DNA of 64,000 bases from Calcarisporiella thermophila CBS 279.70. Lineage: Eukaryota; Calcarisporiellomycota. This document shows positions 32,051 through 43,682 of the stretch, piece by piece. The notes under the pieces were generated by a model. The model was not told the origin of the DNA and made no database searches. It saw only the letters and a program-made list of their open reading frames with translations. Location: the NCBI RefSeq assembly GCF_041956535.1, contig NW_027192206.1, positions 551,504-615,503 of the forward strand, given 5' to 3'. Numbering within the stretch: position 1 is the first letter of the stretch; every line of letters starts with the position of its first letter. Position numbers and translations under genes: made by a program.

Positions 32051-35000
32051 CTATTTTTGATTCTCCATCCAGTAGATTCTTTTGACGTCGGCCATCTCCT
32101 CTTCCACCATGGCCACTACCTCACGCATCTGGACCTCGGCCTCTCTGACGAGGCGCGTGAGCCCCACCACCTGCTCCTCAATGCCGAGCAACCGCGCCTC
32201 TTCTCGCGTTGGCACCGGCTTGGCAGACATCGAAGAGGTGTAGTGAGGAACGCTGGGCGCGGCACGCGAATTGAGCCGTTGGGAGAGATCCCGAAGCTGC
32301 CAAAAGACGAGCAGGTCGGCCACGACCATGAAGATCAGTGCGATCCAAACGAAGGCTTGAGCGTAATGGCGCATATGAATCACCACGGCCCATGCCTGTT
32401 TCACAGCGCACCCCACCCGATACACGAGCGAGTGCTCCACATTGGGCTGGCGACGGCTCTCCAGGTTCGCGGTGGCCGATTTCTCGGCTCGATCGCCAGT
32501 TCGTTTGGGCTTCCTGCCCTTCTGGCGTTTCTTCTCTCCCTCCTTCCGACTCGGCCGCCTGCTTTTGTCCTTCAGGGCGGCGCCCTCAAACTCTGACGGG
32601 TGCTGCCGGATATACTCGTGCATTTTCTTCGCCAGATTTTCATAGTAGGTCTTTTGCCCATCGGCTGTGCCTCGCTCGATGGCCCCCTTCAGCCAGGAGC
32701 TCTTCGTGAACTCCACTGCGGTGGTCACGATCACACGCGACTGTCCACTCCCGGCCCACATGATGCAGGTGCGCGTCTTGGTGACGAACGCGTTGCCGGA
32801 GGGAACATCTGGGGTAGTGGCCGTGGATAACACCGTCACCGCTTGGTTGAAATCCTTGGTAACTACCTCGTCCGTCACAAAGCACCGCGTGCCACGCGGC
32901 CCGATCGGATTGCTTAACTGCTTGTAATGCGAGACCTTTCGTGTCTCGGTCCCGTTTACCACCTGCCATTCACCAAACTCGACCTCTAAAACGGACGAAA
33001 CGTGTAAAATGATCAGTTAAAAAAATTCAGGACTATGAAAATCCACGTTTGCTGTTGCAAGCATCAGTCCACTCGACTACTCACCTTTGCTCTTCTCCTC
33101 ATTGATAAAAATGTTTTTCACAAATGGCCCCACAAACAACAAACGCCAGGCCTCCTCTACGCTCACAGGGAACACCTCATCCAATACCTTGTTTGTGTAG
33201 TGGGCATTATTATTCTCACACTGGCACACGGTCGGCCTACGCTGCTTTGGGGGGGTCGCTGTCTCGAAGGACGTGGCCTTTTCTACGGGCATCGTCAATG
33301 CACGCCCAGTAAGACGCTCACTCTCCTCTGATTTGCCTTCGGAGGGAGCAGACGTGTTCGAAATAGATGGAGGATGATTGCTCGCTTTCTCCAGGATATT
33401 ACCGCTGAAGGGCGGTTGCCTCGCCGAGGCTATTTCGCGCAAAAATGGCCGAGTTGCGTCCGATTGTGAGCGCCGGCGATTCCCTGCCAGGTTGCTGTTG
33501 CCTCCGGTACCCGAGTCGCCCTCCGCAGGTGCACGGCCACCTGTATCGGAAATGGAACGGTGTCGCCCCGCCTTTTCCGCTTTTAGGTGGTCGTCTTGCT
33601 CTTGAACTTGCTCCTGGTCCAGGCCCTGGTCCAGACGATCTTGGAAGCCTTGGGGATATGCGTTGAGGACGGTTGCAGCCACTAGGCTCCCCACGGGGGA
33701 GTTACGTCTTGCCCCTGTGCTTGCAGGCTTAAGCCCTACGCAGAACAAAAACATAAGAAAAGGGATGAATATGGTGGATACTGAGTGCACTTCAGCGGGA
33801 GGGGTGGCATTACCTGAGAAAACCTTGAAGAGAGAAGAGTCATTCGACAGGGCCTGCTTCGTCCATTTCTTGAAGTTGCTCTCGGAGCCCAGACTATCCT
33901 CATCCGAACCCGAAGTAGTGACCCCTGCACCCCCAGAAGAGCCGCCACATACCGTCATATCGTTGGAAGATTGGAAACACTCTCCACTAGCGGTGCGCGA
34001 AAGCACGTTTGGAAGGCTACGACGCCGTTGAAAATTGATGCGTGGGGTTGGATTTTCTAATTGCTCTGCGTGTGCTTCACCATCCTCATTCCAGTCGTCG
34101 GATGGATCTTCCTCCTCGTCTTCCTCGTCCTCGTCCTCCTCTTCTTCATCATCACTGCAATACGATTCCTGATCCTCCGAGAGCTCTTCGTCATAGCTTT
34201 CATCTTCTTCATCGCTATATTCCCTTCTCGATTTGCGCGAACGATTGTGCCGATCCTGGTGATGGTGACCAAGCTCTATATCCGAAGTGTTTTGTACTGC
34301 ACTCAGCACGCGCGCCATTACATGCGGCTGCGAAGCACGCCACACAGTAACCATGCAGTTGTAGGCCGAGTCTCGTGAGAGAAACGAGGCGAAAGTGTAC
34401 TATCCATTGCACGTCAATATGAAACCCCCAATCAGTAAAAAAGAGTTAAGAATGCGCGGGCTTACCTTTTTATGAAAGGTGGAAATTTGGATGGCGTTAG
34501 GGATGACTAGAGCAGTCATCTTCTTCTCTATATTGACAATGTCTTGCAGACCAATGACCAGCTTTGTCATGATGAGAAATCAAACCCATTAGATAATGTC
34601 TCGAGCCGATCTTAAAGCATTTCAAACAATGCTTACCGTGGTGACCCATCCAAATATGTTTGCATTGAAGCATATATGCCCTTCAGAAATGAATAACCGG
34701 CCCTGGACGAGAATCTCCTTTTGCAAAGCGCATGAATACTCTGCAGAAGAGGGAGAAATCAGCTGTGAAAAGAAAGGGGGAAGAGCAGCTCGCAAGTAAT
34801 TTACCATCCACCAGTCTGTCTTCCTCAGGGACACTTCGGAACATGACATGGAACTCGTCGTTTCTCTGCTCGCTTGCCATCTTTAATCCAGCCGCTCCCA
34901 CCGAACTCCCAAAGCTTCCCGAGTAGCTCTGGGATTCGCTGCGCTCACTTCCGGACTCGTGCCCATTTTCTACCGGGCGACGTTCTCTCCGCTTTGCTTT

Positions 35001-35462
35001 GCTGGAGACCGACGAGTTGAGATCGGCGGAGGGGGCCGAGGTGGTCGTCACACTGGCCGTGGAGAGTTGGGAAGTCGGGGCCCCAGTCTGTGAGGAGACT
35101 AGCGAGTTAGAGGGAGATGATGATGACAACGGGAGAGACTGGCTGGGGCGGGTTGAGAGGGGAGTGGGGGCTTCGACGGTGAGGGCAGGGGTATCGAGGG
35201 ATGAGGTATTGATGTTGAAGGTTGCTGCTCTCATTTTCGAAGACGCTCCTTGTTCTTTCGGTCTAGATGGAGAAACAAAAAAGGGAAAAGGAGGCGGGTG
35301 AATATTTACATAAAAAAGCGATCAGAATGGGTAGAAACAAGGAGTAGATGATTTGGAAGAGGCCGGCACAGCAGTTAAAAAAGAGGCTCTCCGTGTGGGC
35401 GAAAAGTCAAAAAAATGGAAAAATGGCTAAGTACCCGCCTACCTTTTAAAAAACAACGGCAT
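32051..35462 (-). CDS. GRAM-VASt lipid-transfer protein (Aster/LAM family)
   Basis: Seven exons: 35462-35443, 35262-34805, 34740-34637, 34561-34466, 34399-33814, 33735-33085 and 32985-32051; 949 residues. An N-terminal Ser/Thr-rich part is followed by a GRAM domain at about 140-240 (FHVMFRSVPEEDRLVDG, YSCALQKEILVQGRLFISE, CFNANIFGWVTTLVIGLQDI, STFHKKYTFASFLSRDSAY). A long disordered region with an acidic Glu/Asp run comes next. The VASt/StART-like domain is at about 595-770 (VFPVSVEEAWRLLFVG, VEFGEWQVVNGTETRKVSHY, IGPRGTRCFVTDEVV). A transmembrane helix lies at 847-867 (AFVWIALIFMVVADLLVF), then a coiled coil. Family members are ER proteins that move sterols at membrane contact sites. The 20-nt first exon (MPLFFKR) is an inference; Met at 35234 is the fallback start. 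Intron 5 (33736-33813) is 78 nt and stop-free. Confidence 0.9.
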
Positions 35463-35962
35463 TCTGAAACACAGTCTCAAATCTATCTACGACTTGGGGG
35501 TGATCGGGCTCTTTCATTGGTCGCCCAGAGGCAATTGCCCATGTGCACAAAGCCGCTCTAGGCCGAATGGAAATCCCGATTTGAGAAACTAAGGAGCGGA
35601 GGGGAATAAGAAAGGGGGAGGGGGCGCTCTTATAGTCCTCGGATCCAAGACAAATTCAATTAGGCGATGGGCCCGTCGCTTTATAAGCAATTTTAACCGA
35701 GGAGAGGGGCTCCACTTTTCATACAAGCTTATGAATGAATTCAGGAGAAAATGCAAAGAAGCAAGGACAAGAGATTTTTCCATAAGCAAAGCGGTTCATG
35801 TTGGTTTCTGTGAGTAGATTTTTCCATTGAAAGACCAAGTCGGCGGGGTATTATTTTCCTGGGTCTTACAAGCTGACCCCTTCCGAACACACCAATCCCT
35901 AAGAGCTCAGCCCGATGCATCCTCGGGCTGACTTTCACCGTTGAACTCCCTCGCTCTCTCGC
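35463..35962. other. Intergenic between LAM and ARP6 genes
   Basis: It holds the LAM promoter and the ARP6 3' UTR. Minus-strand frames at 35589-35938 lack family pattern. No TATA box stands out. Confidence 0.4.
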
Positions 35963-37954
35963 TTACTCGAAGCGCTTGCGGCATATCTCGCTTCCTATCT
36001 CGAAATATTCAGCTCTGGTCACCACTCTTTCTGCGTACTCGGTTGCACGTGTAGCTAGCGCCGCACCGCCTCTCCATGCAAACGTCACAGGGTCAGCGGG
36101 CTTGGCCACGCGAATCGAGAATTCCGAGGGGGCTATTAGCCGCAGGTCCTTCTCCCTTGTGAACAAAAAAGCGGGGTAAGTCCATTGTGCAATACAAGAG
36201 TAAGGTGAGGGGATGCATGGTTTGGTTGAAAGATAAGCATGAAAGAGAAAACAAAAAATCTCGAAAGAATTCATCTGAAACTTGTACATGTTTGTATACA
36301 TTTCAGAAGACGGACTTACACTCTCTCCTTGTACCCCGGAAAAACCGCATTTCCTCCAATAAGCACGATATTTCCGTAAAATAAGCCGTGCAGTTCTTTA
36401 CAGCAAACAAACAGAAAAATTTAAGCCATTTTGGTGATGTAATGAGCTCTTCATTCAGGCGAAGTTGAGCAAACGTCCACTCACCTGTCGGGGTCGCAGA
36501 GACCGCTTGTACAATGGCCTCCGCAACACCAGCTTGGTTCATTCCTATGTCGGAGGGGTGGAACAATATTTCGGGGACGGTGAAGCGCTCGTTATTCATC
36601 AACAGGACTTGCTCGTCCTCATTGGGCGGGGAATCCTTTGTCTATCGGATAAATAGAAACAAATACAAACATTTCGAGAAGGTTAAGAGTTTTTCTTGGT
36701 ATTATATTCCCAAGAAACAGATGCCTCTCACCTTGATAAACCCCTTTTTATTTCGCGAGAAATCGGGCAGCACGTATTCCTGAAGTATTGGATTGTGACG
36801 AGGGTTTTTCCTTGGATTGAGGTCAAAGAGAGGTTGCACAACCCCCGTGAGTTACTAGCACCCAACAGCGCAAACAAATGTGAACTTACTGGCAGATGTC
36901 CAAGTCGCCTAACAAGTCCTGGCTCACGTAGCAGCAAGTTTCCTTCACCTCGTTCATAAGATACGTCTCGTCCATCATATTCCAGTGGCGAAAAGAAACC
37001 ATCTCTTTCAAATGATTAGTGAGCAGTTTTCCCCCCACGTTTATCCTATAGATGCTCAACGACTTCAGAATGTGGATCATGAGTAGGGGATTTTGCATAT
37101 GTTACCTCCTTATGGCACGAAGCTGAGGCCGCCGTTTAACGAACGGGATTATATGTGTGAACGAATAGCCAGAGTCGATGACGAGCACACAATCTGGCAC
37201 TGTGTCCCCATCTCCAAATAATGCACCAATATCGTTGTAAAGACACATAGAGGGACCTAAGAAGTGGCGGAAAAAAATTAAAGAAAAGCGTGGGTGTTGG
37301 CGCAGAGTAAGCATCGAAATGTCAGTGTACCTGTCATGCGACAATATGACGCGAATTCGTATTCTTCAAATACAAACTGGTCGTAGGATTGCTGGATATT
37401 GGGGAGGTTAAAACAAGGCTCACTCAGCAGCAGACTGCACTCATCAGGATCCACCTGTTTGTTGAAAAGCGAATTCTATTTATTAAGAAAAATGTTCGCG
37501 GAAATGCAAAAATTGTTCAACGACATACCTTGAGAACCTCTTTTGAAAATACATGATCCCAGATTGTCTTCTCTACCTCCCAGTTCGTTAGATATCCCTT
37601 TTAATTCCAACCGTATTGCATTAGAAATATCATTATCCATTACTCTTTGCTAATGTGCGCGCTTCATACCTTTTCAAATGGTAACCGATAGTACAATCCG
37701 GAAAAGTCTCGACACAATTCCAACTGTTCACCAATAAATACGCGTCGATCTCCTTTTCCCTTGGTTATACTGTTTGGAATAATTCTGCAAGGTAGAAAAC
37801 AATAGAACGAGTGGATCCAACAAACATGAGAATGAATGAGGATGGATAGGCACCTTAAATCTTCTGAATCAGCATATCCGCACTTGATGGTGTAAGCGCC
37901 ATTGTCCAGCACTACGGTCCTGGAGGGTGATGGTGCGGGTGGCATATCCCGCAT
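35963..37954 (-). CDS. ARP6: Actin-related protein 6 (ARP6), SWR1-complex subunit
   Basis: Nuclear actin-related protein that helps deposit histone H2A.Z. Ten exons: 37954-37854, 37784-37670, 37597-37529, 37454-37331, 37256-37106, 37045-36890, 36810-36732, 36635-36485, 36395-36320 and 36155-35963. The phases join exactly to give 404 residues. Signatures: [16 protein letters not shown] (phosphate-1 loop variant, with DNGA), [43 protein letters not shown] (phosphate-2), [52 protein letters not shown] (adenosine loop) and WRGGAALA near the end. Intron 6 uses a CCAAG acceptor. Met at 37945 is an alternative start three codons in. Divergent from the Gbeta gene. Confidence 0.95.
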
Positions 37955-38351
37955 GGCCCTTTGCAGAGTGATTGTTTGAAAGAGAAGACTTGAGCAAGCT
38001 GTGGCCAGCAATGTGAGGAGGACTGCAAGTCACAGAGGTGCGCAGCATCGTCGCTAATTTAAGTTTTGTGTAACATGTCGAAACTAGTTTTCAGTCGCGT
38101 TTTTATTATTCCCAAGTCAAGGCCATGAAATAAAAAAATCTCTTGTTCCCTCCATCTTCTCCATTCGCCGGCCTTAAGCCCAATTCCAGCAGAGAGCATC
38201 TTAAGCAATCTGGCTGTTTTTCGTAAAGGGGCACCTTTTCTTTACCACGTTCATTTGCATCCGACTTGCTACTTCATTTTTCGCCAGCTAACTTTTTTCA
38301 TATATCCATATATCTCCATAATATAATATACACAGCAGAGTTAGAGCGGAA
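37955..38351. promoter_or_regulatory. Divergent promoter region, ARP6 / Gbeta
   Basis: 397 bp between opposite start codons. A run of TATATCCATATATCT and ATAATATAATATAC at 38299-38331, just before the Gbeta ATG, may serve as an AT-rich core promoter. Confidence 0.45.
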
Positions 38352-39602
38352 ATGGCGATCGACATGATAAATCTTGCGGACCGTATTGCCGCTGCGCGCC
38401 AGGAGGCAGAGTTTCTCAAAGAGAAAATTCGGACCAAAAAAGATGCACTCGCCGACAGCACGCTGAGGGCCCAGGCTGCCAACATCGCGCCTCTGTCTCG
38501 GCTATCGATGCGCACCCGCCGCATGCTCAAAGGTCACCTGGCCAAAATCTACGCTATGCACTGGTCGACCGATCGCCGCCACCTAGTGTCGGCCTCTCAG
38601 GACGGAAAATTGATAGTTTGGGATGCATACACCACCAACAAGGTGAATGCCATCCCGCTTCGGTCCAGCTGGGTGATGACCTGTGCCTATGCTCCCTCTG
38701 GGAATCTGGTTGCCTGCGGGGGGTTGGATAACATTTGCTCCATCTACAACTTGCGGGGGAAAGACACATCCAGGCCGGTGAGAGAGCTGAGTGCCCATTC
38801 GGGCTATTTGAGCTGCTGTCGCTTCATGGACGACAGGCAAATGGTGACCAGCAGTGGAGACATGACCTGTATGTTGTGGGATATCGAGACGGGCGTGAAA
38901 ACGGAGGAGTTTACCGACCATACGGGCGATGTGATGAGGTAATTAGAGTCGCCCCAGCTCTGTGACCCCTATACTCTTGCCCTCGCTTCACCGGATGTTC
39001 CTGTGCACAGGGGGACTCCGTCGAAGCAAGCCACGTCTGAAAGTTGGGAGTCTAATGGTCTTATTATGGCATAGCATTTCCCTTTCTCCCACCAACCCAA
39101 ACACCTTCATCTCCGGCTCATGCGACACCACTGCTAAGCTCTGGGACCTCCGCACCGCGCGCTGCGTTCAGACGTTCAGCGGCCACGAATCCGACATTAA
39201 CGCGGTTCAATTCTTCCCTAACGGGGACGCCTTCGGCACCGGCAGCGATGACGCATCGTGTCGTTTATTCGACCTCCGCGCAGATCGCGAACTCAACCAA
39301 TACGCAAGCGAGGGCATCTTGTGCGGCATCACCAGCTGTGCCTTCAGCTTGAGTGGACGGCTGCTTTTCGCTGGCTACGACAACTTCGATTGTAATGTGT
39401 GGGACACGCTGCGTGGAGACAGAGTCGGCGTGTTACAGGGACACGAAAACCGCGTGAGTTGTTTGGGGGTGGCTGCCGACGGAATGGCTCTCTGCACGGG
39501 CAGTTGGGATAGTACCTTAAGGGTAAGCCGCTCAGCTCAGGCAGCTTTTGCCACTACCCAAGTGTATTCTGATCTATTTTCTTATATTAGGTATGGGCGT
39601 AA
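38352..39602 (+). CDS. Heterotrimeric G-protein beta subunit
   Basis: Partner of Galpha and Ggamma in receptor signalling. Three exons: 38352-38938, 39075-39522 and 39591-39602; 348 residues. The N-terminal helix ([20 protein letters not shown]) is the coiled coil that binds Ggamma. Seven WD40 repeats form the propeller: [103 protein letters not shown] and [14 protein letters not shown]. The final exon is only 12 nt (VWA and stop) after a 68-nt intron. Sequence and length match the single conserved fungal Gbeta. Confidence 0.95.
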
Positions 39603-39810
39603 ACCGAGTCGCCCTTCAGACCTCCGTTTTTTTATTAATCCCCCATGTTTCTTGACGAATTGTTTTGTTGCATTGAATACTATAATCATCATTCTATTTT
39701 GCTAGTATATTAAGCAAGCGGATCTAAAAAAACACTTTTGTCCAAATGAATTAGAAAAGCACTAGAATAGAGGAGTCAAGTAAAATGTAGCGCATCTGTC
39801 AAAATAATGG

Positions 39811-40699
39811 CTAGCATACGTCCACACTCACTCCACCATATCCGAGTAACCCGCCCCCTTCTTCTGGCTCTTCCCATTCTGCCACCTCGTCTGCTCGTTC
39901 TGGAGCCAGGGAGATCAGAGCCACGGCGTAGGCTCTACCCGAATCGGTGCATCCCGCTCCCAAATGGACCGTGACATTCACCTTGACATAGTCATTTCCA
40001 TCCCCCTTTTGTATAGACAATTGGGCGCGGAGGTAAGGAGTATTGGATTCGGGCACGGTAAGCACCGAAGGGGGAAGATTGAAGAGCGCTGACCGCGAAT
40101 CCAGTAGGGGATCATTAACACAATGAGCAAGTAGCCCCTGGCGAAGCTGATTGAGCGTGGTGTGGTCGGAGGGAAGCACCAGATCATATAGAGAGGTGTG
40201 AAGTAGGTCAAGGGGGGGGTGTCGGAGAAGAGACATGGATTCATCGGAAGCCCGGGCTATGCGCAAATCAAGCGAGAGAAACATGGTCACCATAGGTTGC
40301 TGAGAAGAGATAGAAGAGGGAGGAACGCGGATTAGCTGAGAGGCATGAAGGCTGGATGGTGAAGAATGCAATTGTGAGTGAGTTGGTGTGTGGTGAGGAT
40401 GGTACGCATTGAATGGAGCTCGTGTCTGTGAATAGGGCCGAGGGGGGGGAGAGGGCGAGAGCCGAGGACTCCCTTTTCGCGGCCTTCCCCGCTTTTTCGG
40501 CTCCACTTCCACGCAGTCTTCACCCCGAATGATACATCGTTTACAAGGCCTTGTACCTAACACAAATCAGAGCTAAGTTTTCATTCACGATGGATGCACT
40601 TCATGAATTAAGTAAGAGTGTACCATCGCAAGCAAGGTGTGCCTGCCTACAGCTCATACACGCGCTATTCGGTTGTCGAACTACTTTAGAGTACGGCAT
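39811..40699 (-). CDS. Zn(II)2Cys6 transcription factor with AT-hook and PAS-like region
   Basis: Two exons, 40699-40624 and 40556-39811; 273 residues. The 67-nt intron cuts the zinc cluster in two. Joined, it reads Cys-x2-Cys-x6-Cys-x5-Cys-x2-Cys-x6-Cys (ACMSCRQAHLACDG then TRPCKRCIIRGEDC), the fungal binuclear cluster; it resembles the ERT1/AcuK group, which controls gluconeogenesis (similarity by eye only). An AT-hook-like KKRGRPRKG follows at once. After a Pro/His-rich linker comes a PAS-like stretch (MFLSLDLRIARASDESMSLL, then SLYDLVLPSDHTTLNQL). The C-terminus is acidic. The frame is open upstream of the chosen Met; an extra 5' exon is possible. Confidence 0.85.
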
Positions 40700-41016
40700 A
40701 TTTCGCAAAAAATCGTCATGCAAGAGTTTCTGCGATTTCATAACTTGCGTTTTCTTGCTATAAAAAAAGGGGGCACAAAGTGTGGAGAGTATGAATGAAA
40801 ATCGAAAAATGTATTGGGCATTCCTTCCCCTGGCGCAGTGATTTACTCCCCACTCTTCCGCTTTAACTTGAGCGGACGCCTGCATTTAGGAAAATCGCAC
40901 CAAACTCACAAGGTTCCCATAGGGACAAGCGATTGAGAGCATATATATATTATACAGGAAAAATAAAGGACAGAAACAAAAGAGAGCAATGATCCTTAAT
41001 GAAACCAATGATTATT
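40700..41016. other. Intergenic between zinc-cluster and Dpb4 genes
   Basis: Upstream DNA of the zinc-cluster gene and the 3' UTR of the Dpb4-like gene. A minus-strand frame continues upstream from the zinc-cluster start without family pattern. Confidence 0.4.
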
Positions 41017-41900
41017 CTACTCAGAAATATCCCCAAGGGCATCATCCTCTTCGCTTAAGCCGGCTGCATCATCATCACTTAGTAACCCCATATCCTCCTG
41101 TTCTTTCTTTTTCTTTCTGGCTTCTTCTTCATCCTCCTCCTCCAAACCCTCCTCCTCCTCCTCCAATTCATACTCTCCCTCATCTTCTTCTGCCTCCTCC
41201 CCTTCAATGGCATCCGCGCTACTTCCGCGAGCCGAAGAGGGGAGATCTACGGCCGTTGATTTCATGGCCTTGGACACCGAGGTTGTAGAAGTTGGCTTTC
41301 GCTTTTTCGGCTTAGCAGCCTCTTCTCCCACGTCCACTTCCCCTTCCGCCGTGGATTTCTCTCCTTTTTTGCGCTGTCTCTTTTCCTTTTGCAGGGCCTG
41401 GAAAGCTAGAAATATGAAAAGCGATCACCATTAAAAGCAAAATTATTAAAAAAAAGCGGTGATGATGCAATAGCAAATAGAGCATGCTAACCAGAATGTG
41501 CTTCCTTTATTCTTTCTTCGAAATAGTCATTCAGCTCTAGTACCTCTAGTGCTTTCAATACATCCTGCCCGCTGATAGTTTTGTGGTTGGCTTGACGTGT
41601 AATGTCATTAGCGCTATATTAGCTAAAGGATAAACGTACTGCACCGGCAGTTATTTGACATCTTATACGAGAAAACTTACGTTGCAGCCAAATAGTTAAT
41701 AAAGACGGGAGCAGCCTTGGAGATCGCAATCCGTGCCTCTTTTTGAATTGCTTTTCCTTCGGGCAACTTGAAAATAGATCAAAAAGATCAGCCGCTATAC
41801 TTTTGAGTTAATACCAGTTAATTAGACTCACAGCATTCTTTATAATACGTTGTATGATGGTCCGTGGGAGTTCAATGTCTTCTATTGATGTGGAGGCCAT
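41017..41900 (-). CDS. DPB4: DNA polymerase epsilon histone-fold subunit (Dpb4/POLE3)
   Basis: Histone-fold subunit shared by DNA polymerase epsilon and chromatin-remodelling complexes. Four exons: 41900-41832, 41766-41681, 41613-41492 and 41405-41017; 221 residues. The fold covers about residues 6-95: IEDIELPRTIIQRIIKNALP, EARIAISKAAPVFINYLAAT, NDITRQANHKTISGQDVLKA, LEVLELNDYFEERIKEA. A Lys-rich stretch (KEKRQRKKGEKS, AAKPKKRKP) and a long acidic tail (EEEEEGLEEEDEEEARKKKK) follow, as in other Dpb4/CHRAC-17 proteins. Intron 3 has the less usual donor GTTAGC. An antisense frame (41207-41434) is a shadow. Confidence 0.93.
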
Positions 41901-42211
41901 CGCTTTTAAAATTATATATAATCATAAATAAAAAGGCTTTAGGTAATTATTAAACGCGTTAATTACTAGGCTTTTTGGCTAGGTTAGGTTATTACCCCTC
42001 CATAATACAAAAATAGCTAAACTTAATATCAGATATTAATAAAATTCAGCATTCACTGCTAATAAAAAACAAATATGACCATAGCAGTGAGTTGCTAAAG
42101 TATCATCGAGCATCAGATTTATTAGTTGTGATTATAACAACTAGCATTTCATTACTTAATGCAATGTGTACATTTAAATTTTGGACAACAATTATAAATT
42201 AACTCAAGCTT
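41901..42211. other. AT-rich intergenic DNA
   Basis: Dpb4 promoter side and the 3' UTR of the first GST gene. Nothing else seen. Confidence 0.4.
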
Positions 42212-43107
42212 TTATTTGAGATAGACCCCTACACGCTCATACCAATCGGTCAAGGTGGAGTTATTTTCATCTTCACCTGCAAACAGAACCTCTTTCACTT
42301 CGTCGTGAAGCATTCGATGGAAACACACAAAGGTGGCAGCAATAGCAAAATCAGCGTATCCAACTAGGATAAAAGTTGCATTAGCAAAACAATAATATAC
42401 GACATGCCCTCTCTGACTACTCACTACTCTCTCCACAGAAAAACTTGCCCGTTTCCTTCAAGTGATCTCGCAAAATCCCCAGAGCTTTCTCGGCCTCGGG
42501 GATCCACTCGCTTCTCCTGGCCGCTAGCGCATCTAAACTGCCAAATTTTGCCTCGCGACTCTCCACAAAATATCTTGCATTTGCTTCATCCAGCGAATCC
42601 CTCAAGTTTGTGCAATACAGTCGGAAAAGTGAGGCATGGAGGGTGGAGAAACTAAATTTCTCGACCAAGCGATGCACCGCTTTACCCCCTTGGAAAACGG
42701 AAGGTTCGGGATACTTGTTCTCGAGATACTCCGTAATAGCCCAACTATCTTGAATCACAGTATCCCCGTCGACGAGGACCGGAACTGTAGGTCGACCGTC
42801 AGTCTTACTGTTATAGAAAAGGGAGTGGGACATGAAATTATTCTCTGTAATGAATAGAATCAATGTCGCGACAGCTTACCATACTTTAGGAAGGATTTCG
42901 TGCAACTCAAGAAAGGTCAACAGGATCGTTTCAAACTTCAATCCCTATACAAAAGTAATGGTTTAGCTCCTCCTTATTCCGGCTATGGGATTCCACAAGT
43001 AAGCCTACCTTGAAGTTGAGAATAGCCTCTACCTTGACGCAATGAGGGGATATGGCAGTGGTTGGATCGCCTTTCTTTGTAACCAGATGATAGAGCTTAA
43101 TAGTCAT
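42212..43107 (-). CDS. Glutathione S-transferase, tandem copy 1
   Basis: Cytosolic GST that conjugates glutathione to electrophiles. Four exons: 43107-43009, 42944-42880, 42807-42425 and 42363-42212; 232 residues. The thioredoxin-fold N-terminus reads MTIKLYHLVTKKGDPTTAIS, with SPHCVKVEAIL as the likely glutathione-contact helix, RPTVPVLVDGDTVIQDSWAI (cis-Pro and the Gln-Asp-Ser glutathione site) and YLENKYPEP. The helical C-terminal domain holds EKALGILRDHL, KFFCGES and GYADFAIAAT. The SPxC start of helix 1 and the ITEYLE context resemble the fungal etherase-like/FuA GSTs; this subclass is tentative. The last donor could be GTAGTG or GTGAGT; the second keeps the same length as the sister gene. 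A TATA-like TTATATAA lies near 43173. Confidence 0.9.
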
Positions 43108-43682
43108 GACAATTGGCCAAGTTAACAATTGCGTATACAAGCCAAGTCAGGGACTAGGGTAAAATATCTAGCTTATATAAATGGAGCTTTATACGAGATC
43201 GTGGGATCAGCTTAAAGCCTGCTGACTCATTTGCAGATAACATGTTACACAAAGGGTTACGTGGGATAGTTCTTGGCTTAATGAGCTCTCGGATATTTGA
43301 CACAGAAAGTCCGGGATGAGGATTTAACCGGCTAATACTAATAATAGGCTTATTCGATCCTCACATATTCCTGCTCTGGTCGCTTAATTATATCTAGGTT
43401 TTTGGGCTGAAGTAGATTCTTTACCGACAACCCTCTACAGGGTGCAGCTAAGGGGCACTCCTCTAGCTAAAAAGTCGCGACTGATGACTAAACTTAGCCA
43501 CGTTTAATGAGCCTTTACTCAGCAATTAAGGCGGAGAGGAAACTCATTCGATGATTTGATTTGCTCTAGTTATTGAACATGGGGCAATAAAATAGAACCG
43601 AGTTGAACAAGAATCAGATATTCCCTCACAAAATTCATTCTAAACAAAATGTTTATTATTATGGCGTGCTAACACAATCCAA
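43108..43682. other. Intergenic between the two GST genes
   Basis: It holds the promoter of GST copy 1 (TATA-like sequence at 43173-43182) and the 3' UTR of copy 2. No other gene seen. Confidence 0.45.
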
